Origin: a virus | Virus record (IMG/VR): IMGVR_UViG_3300048928_000149 | Span: 1 to 32,240 of that record | Strand: one strand, 5' to 3' | DNA: 32,240 nt | In this document: piece by piece, positions 29,395 to 32,240 of the stretch | How positions within the stretch are numbered: the stretch's first letter is position 1 | Layout: every line of letters starts with the position of its first letter | Position numbers and translations under genes: made by a program | The notes under the pieces: generated by a model | Seen by the model: only the letters and a program-made list of their open reading frames with translations | Database searches by the model: none | What the model was told of the DNA's origin: nothing

Positions 29395-30243
29395 GTGACT
29401 GTAAAATCACTGGACGACATCATGTCGGGCCGGGGCGAACCCGCGTCCGAAGAAGCCAACGCTTCTGTTGCAACGGAAAGCGCGACACCAGCGCCAGCAG
29501 AGCCCACAGGAGCGTCACGAGACGAGCAAGGCAGGTTTGCCGCCAAGCAGACGGATGCCGCTGTAGCAGTGCCGGAAGTACCGGTCTCCGCGCCAGCGCC
29601 TACCCAGCAGCCAAGCGGACAAGTTCCAATCCAAGCACTCGACGCTGAGCGCGGTAAGCGCAAAGAACTCGAGGAGCGCTACGATCGGGACATGCGGGAA
29701 CTGCGAGACCAACTCGCACGCCTATCCGCACCACCAGCGCCCACTGAACCGCCGAAACCACCACCGGCCCTTTGGGATGATCCGGACGGTTATCTCCAGC
29801 ACCAACTCACGCCAGTCCAGCAGCAGATGCAGGAAATGCGGGAAGCGCTGCAGGAGACGCAGGCAATCAGCACGCACGGTGCAGCGAAAGTGCAGGCCGC
29901 CAAGCAGGCCGCTGAAGCACTTTTCAACACACCGCAGGGGGCAGCACTCGGCCGTGAATTGATGGCCGGAGGCAACCCTTTCGACAATCTCGTGAAATGG
30001 CATGAACGTCAGACAATGAACGCTGAGATCGGTGGTGATCTGGAAGCCTATAAGGCAAAGATCCGCCAGCAGATCATGGATGAAATTGCATCCCAGCAGC
30101 AGCCGCAGACAGCGCCAACACCCCAACCGGCCCCAGCCCCCAATCTTCCTACAGCCTTCGCGAAGACGCCTGCCGGCGGTCCTCGTGGCGGTGCGGAGTA
30201 TGGTGGCCCAAGGCCTCTTTCTGAAATCATGGGCGGCAGATGA
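29395..30243 (+). CDS. Capsid scaffold protein
   Basis: 282 aa from GTG 29395 (GAGGAA upstream), VTVKSLDDIMSGRG. It is low-complexity, rich in Ala, Pro, Gln and Glu, with SRDEQGRFA, a coiled-coil stretch (DAERGKRKELEERYDRDMRELRDQLARL) and a basic-to-polar C-terminus. Composition, size and place between portal and major capsid are those of scaffolding proteins, which guide capsid assembly and then leave. Confidence 0.82.
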   Translation: MTVKSLDDIMSGRGEPASEEANASVATESATPAPAEPTGASRDEQGRFAAKQTDAAVAVPEVPVSAPAPTQQPSGQVPIQALDAERGKRKELEERYDRDMRELRDQLARLSAPPAPTEPPKPPPALWDDPDGYLQHQLTPVQQQMQEMREALQETQAISTHGAAKVQAAKQAAEALFNTPQGAALGRELMAGGNPFDNLVKWHERQTMNAEIGGDLEAYKAKIRQQIMDEIASQQQPQTAPTPQPAPAPNLPTAFAKTPAGGPRGGAEYGGPRPLSEIMGGR

Positions 30244-30269
30244 TCGCCCGATCCAAGAGGTAAAAAGCA

Positions 30270-31388
30270 ATGGCAGAGACTCGCGTACAGGCGGATCTTT
30301 CTCCGACAATCTGGGACGACCAGTTTTCGACTGAGTTCTTCCAGCGAAATCCGTTCTCGGCATACGCCGGGACTGGCGCAGACAACCCGATCGTGATGAA
30401 GGAAGACTTTGCTTCCAAGCAGGGCAACGGCATCACTTTCGAGTTCATCACCAACCTGAAGCGTGGCGCCATCAAAGGCCGCCAGCCGCTTCGTGGCCAT
30501 GAAGACAAGCTTGGCGAATACGGCGACAAAGTCTTCTGGGACATGCGCAAGAAGGCGATTTCCACCCACGAGCTTGACAAGGATCTCGCCGCCATCGACC
30601 TGCGCAAGGCGTTCAAGGTCGCGTTGAAAACGTGGTCTGAAGAAGACGCCAAGTACGAAGTCATCGACCGGCTTCAGGATGTTGGCCAGTCCATCAATAT
30701 TCCATACGCCGACGCAGCGGCTGCCGACAAGAATACCTGGCACACCAACAACAAGGACCGCGTGCTTTACGGCAACTCGCTGTCCAACTATGTGGCCGCC
30801 AACCATGCAGCCTCCCTTGCCAACATCTCAACATCCACCGGCAAGTTCACCAAGGATTCTGTATCCCTGTTGAAACGCATTGCTCTCTCGGCTCGCCCGC
30901 GCATCACCCCGATCCGCATCAGCGAGGCAGAAAATCGCCGGTTCTTCGTTTGCTTCGTTGGATCGCTGGAAATGCGCGACTTCGTAGCATCGATGAATGA
31001 AACGGAGCGGCAGCAGTCGGTTGCCCGTCGCTCCGAAGGCATGTTCCTTGGTGGCGACCGTGAATGGGATGGTGTCATAGTCCACGAAGTCGATGACATG
31101 CCTATCCTGCCAGGTGTCGGCAACTCCGGCATCAACGTTCAGCCGGCATTCCTGCTTGGTCAGGAGGCGCTCGGATGGGCAATTAAGGAACGCTACAAGT
31201 CCCGCGAGCAGAAAGACGATTATGACCAGGTCCAAGGCCTAGGCATGATCGGCAAGTGGGGCATGAAGAAGCTCGGTTATACGCTGGGCGATGCGGTTAC
31301 CGTTGACGCACTTGACGGCACACAGACCAACGTCCTCGGCAAGCAGCGCGGCGTCGTTAACGCCTACTTCGCTGCGACCGGCGACTAA
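30270..31388 (+). CDS. Major capsid protein, N4-gp56/DUF4043 type
   Basis: 372 aa with AGAGG before the ATG. It opens TRVQADLSPTIWDDQFSTEFFQRNPFSAYAGTGADNPIVMKEDF, and contains GNGITFEFITNLKRG, RRSEGMFLGGDREWDGVIVHEVDDMPILPGVG and IGKWGMKKLGYTLGDAVTVDA. These are the hallmarks of the N4-gp56/DUF4043 coat family, which has an HK97-type fold. It is the shell subunit. Confidence 0.88.
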   Translation: MAETRVQADLSPTIWDDQFSTEFFQRNPFSAYAGTGADNPIVMKEDFASKQGNGITFEFITNLKRGAIKGRQPLRGHEDKLGEYGDKVFWDMRKKAISTHELDKDLAAIDLRKAFKVALKTWSEEDAKYEVIDRLQDVGQSINIPYADAAAADKNTWHTNNKDRVLYGNSLSNYVAANHAASLANISTSTGKFTKDSVSLLKRIALSARPRITPIRISEAENRRFFVCFVGSLEMRDFVASMNETERQQSVARRSEGMFLGGDREWDGVIVHEVDDMPILPGVGNSGINVQPAFLLGQEALGWAIKERYKSREQKDDYDQVQGLGMIGKWGMKKLGYTLGDAVTVDALDGTQTNVLGKQRGVVNAYFAATGD

Positions 31389-31408
31389 GCGGGAAAGGAG
31401 AGCACACA

Positions 31409-31849
31409 ATGTCTAATCCTATCTGGACGAACCCGATCAAGCATCCTGAAGACGTCGGCGTCGGCGTATGGCGTCGGCGTATTCCGCTGAACACTGTCGG
31501 GCTTACCACTGGTGTCCCGGTCGTTGCCCTTGAAAAGGGCAGCATCCCGCTTCGGGCTTATGTCCGCATCGAAGAAGCGTTCAACGCTGGCACCACCAAC
31601 GTTCTCGTTCTCGGCTCTGCCGCCGACGATGACGGACTGGTGACCTCGGCAAACGCTGCGGCAGGCACGACCGGCTTCAAAGCTGGCACGGGCGTCGAAC
31701 TGGGGGCTGAACTCGCCGCGGACACCATCTTCTACGGCAAGTTTACCCAGACGGGTACAGTGGCAACCACCGGCATTGCCGAGTTTGTTGTTGAATTTGC
31801 CAACCCCCGCAACTGGGCTCACTACAGCAACCGTAGTCAGGGGCTCTGA
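31409..31849 (+). CDS. Small structural protein, possible capsid decoration
   Basis: 146 aa, AAAGGAG before the ATG. Strand-rich and polar (LNTVGLTTGVPVVALEKGSIPLRAYVRIEEAFNAG, TGTVATTGIAEFVVEF). Placed right after the coat gene, it suits a capsid decoration or head-stabilising protein, but no family signature settles it. Confidence 0.65.
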   Translation: MSNPIWTNPIKHPEDVGVGVWRRRIPLNTVGLTTGVPVVALEKGSIPLRAYVRIEEAFNAGTTNVLVLGSAADDDGLVTSANAAAGTTGFKAGTGVELGAELAADTIFYGKFTQTGTVATTGIAEFVVEFANPRNWAHYSNRSQGL

Positions 31850-31851
31850 TC

Positions 31852-32240
31852 ATGACGAAGATCACATACACCTCTGATGGCGATGCTGATGAAGTCGAAG
31901 CTTTCGGCGTCAAGTTCACTGACGGCAAGTCTGTCGATGTTTCTGACGAAGTGGCAGCCAAGCTGAAGGGCAACCCATTCTTCAAAGTTGCATCTGAAAA
32001 GGCGTCTACGGACAAAGCGCCTGCCGCCCCCGCCAAAGGGGGGAAAGCCACGGACAAAGCGCCTGAACAGCCCACCGAAGGCGACACCCCGTTCAAGGCT
32101 CCGTTTGAGGCCAAGGACGAGGAAAACGGCTGGTGGGCCGTCTATGACGCTGACGGCAAGAAGGTGAAAGCTCTCCGCAAGGACGATGCTGAAGTCTTTA
32201 CGGAACTCAGCGAAGAGGACAAGGCTAAACAGGTAGAATC
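31852..32240 (+). CDS. Hypothetical structural protein, 3' truncated by window
   Basis: Starts MTKITYTSDGDADEVEAFGVKFTDGKSVDVSDEVAAKLKGNPFFK at ATG 31852 and stays open to the end of the window (129 full codons). The first 45 residues form a beta domain; then a Lys/Ala/Pro-rich linker with a repeated TDKAP; then another small beta unit (NGWWAVYDADGKKVKALRKDD). It follows head genes, so it is likely structural. Confidence 0.7.
   Translation, partial: MTKITYTSDGDADEVEAFGVKFTDGKSVDVSDEVAAKLKGNPFFKVASEKASTDKAPAAPAKGGKATDKAPEQPTEGDTPFKAPFEAKDEENGWWAVYDADGKKVKALRKDDAEVFTELSEEDKAKQVE

Noticed and set aside
30048-30806. 252-aa minus-strand ORF over scaffold and capsid genes
   Set aside because: Shadow of well-supported head genes; no SD or neighbour on that strand.

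Overview
The window is the left part of a temperate phage (prophage) genome from an alphaproteobacterium, most likely a member of the Rhizobiales/Hyphomicrobiales (Rhizobium, Agrobacterium or Brucella/Ochrobactrum-like). This rests on the tRNA-Pro(GGG)-type attachment site, the GC-rich codon use, GcrA-like and DnaA-like regulators, and the resemblance of many small genes to rhizobial prophage genes. The last point is family recognition from memory, not a search.

Layout. (1) 1-203: a few bases of host-side DNA with a tRNA terminator, then the 3' 47 nt of a tRNA-Pro(GGG) gene, which is the att core, and the int-proximal junction. (2) 204-11440, minus strand: one long leftward operon read from a promoter near 11505-11533. 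It starts with many small unknown proteins, then a recombination module (PD-(D/E)XK exonuclease, an HNH-type protein, a RecT-like annealing protein), two HNH nucleases, a Lar-like protein, small DNA-binding proteins and finally the tyrosine integrase. Nearly all genes overlap by 1-20 nt, so they are probably translationally coupled. (3) 11441-12845: the immunity region, with a wHTH protein followed by 20-bp direct repeats, a small conserved ORF, an XRE-type repressor on the minus strand, and a Cro/YdaS-like protein on the plus strand. Five copies of TTGACTGAA-type half-sites lie at the two divergent promoter regions and are the likely operators. (4) 12845-22780, plus strand: the rightward early operon. 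It has a GIY-YIG-like protein, micro-ORFs and membrane peptides, a strongly folded intergenic segment that pairs the next gene's Shine-Dalgarno, a VRR-NUC-like nuclease coupled to a DNA methyltransferase, replication-type proteins, two tandem LuxR-type HTH proteins, another HNH nuclease, GcrA-like and DnaA-domain-IV-like DNA-binding proteins, a sigma-like DUF6362-type protein and an Rmf-like protein. (5) 22781-25325: a folded non-coding stretch with a terminator, four small genes and one 263-aa gene, another terminator, and a cloverleaf-like RNA element. (6) 25326-32240: head genes in the usual order: small terminase, large terminase, P22-type portal, scaffold, N4-gp56/DUF4043-type major capsid, a small structural protein, and a gene running off the end.

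How it works together: the repressor and Cro-like protein would compete for the TTGACTGAA sites at the left and right promoters. The left operon supplies recombination, integration and host-takeover functions. The right operon supplies replication and probably ends in the late activator(s). Two same-direction terminators lie before the head genes, so late expression needs either antitermination or a promoter downstream. The P22-type portal plus N4-gp56-like coat suggests a podovirus-like or related head; no tail genes are in the window, so morphology is open.

The most unusual things seen are the SD-sequestering multi-hairpin region at 14542-14797, the folded 341-bp gap at 22781-23121, the cloverleaf-like element at 25214-25296, the tandem LuxR-HTH micro-proteins, the nuclease/methyltransferase pair, and the wHTH gene whose frame continues past its stop into the direct repeats.
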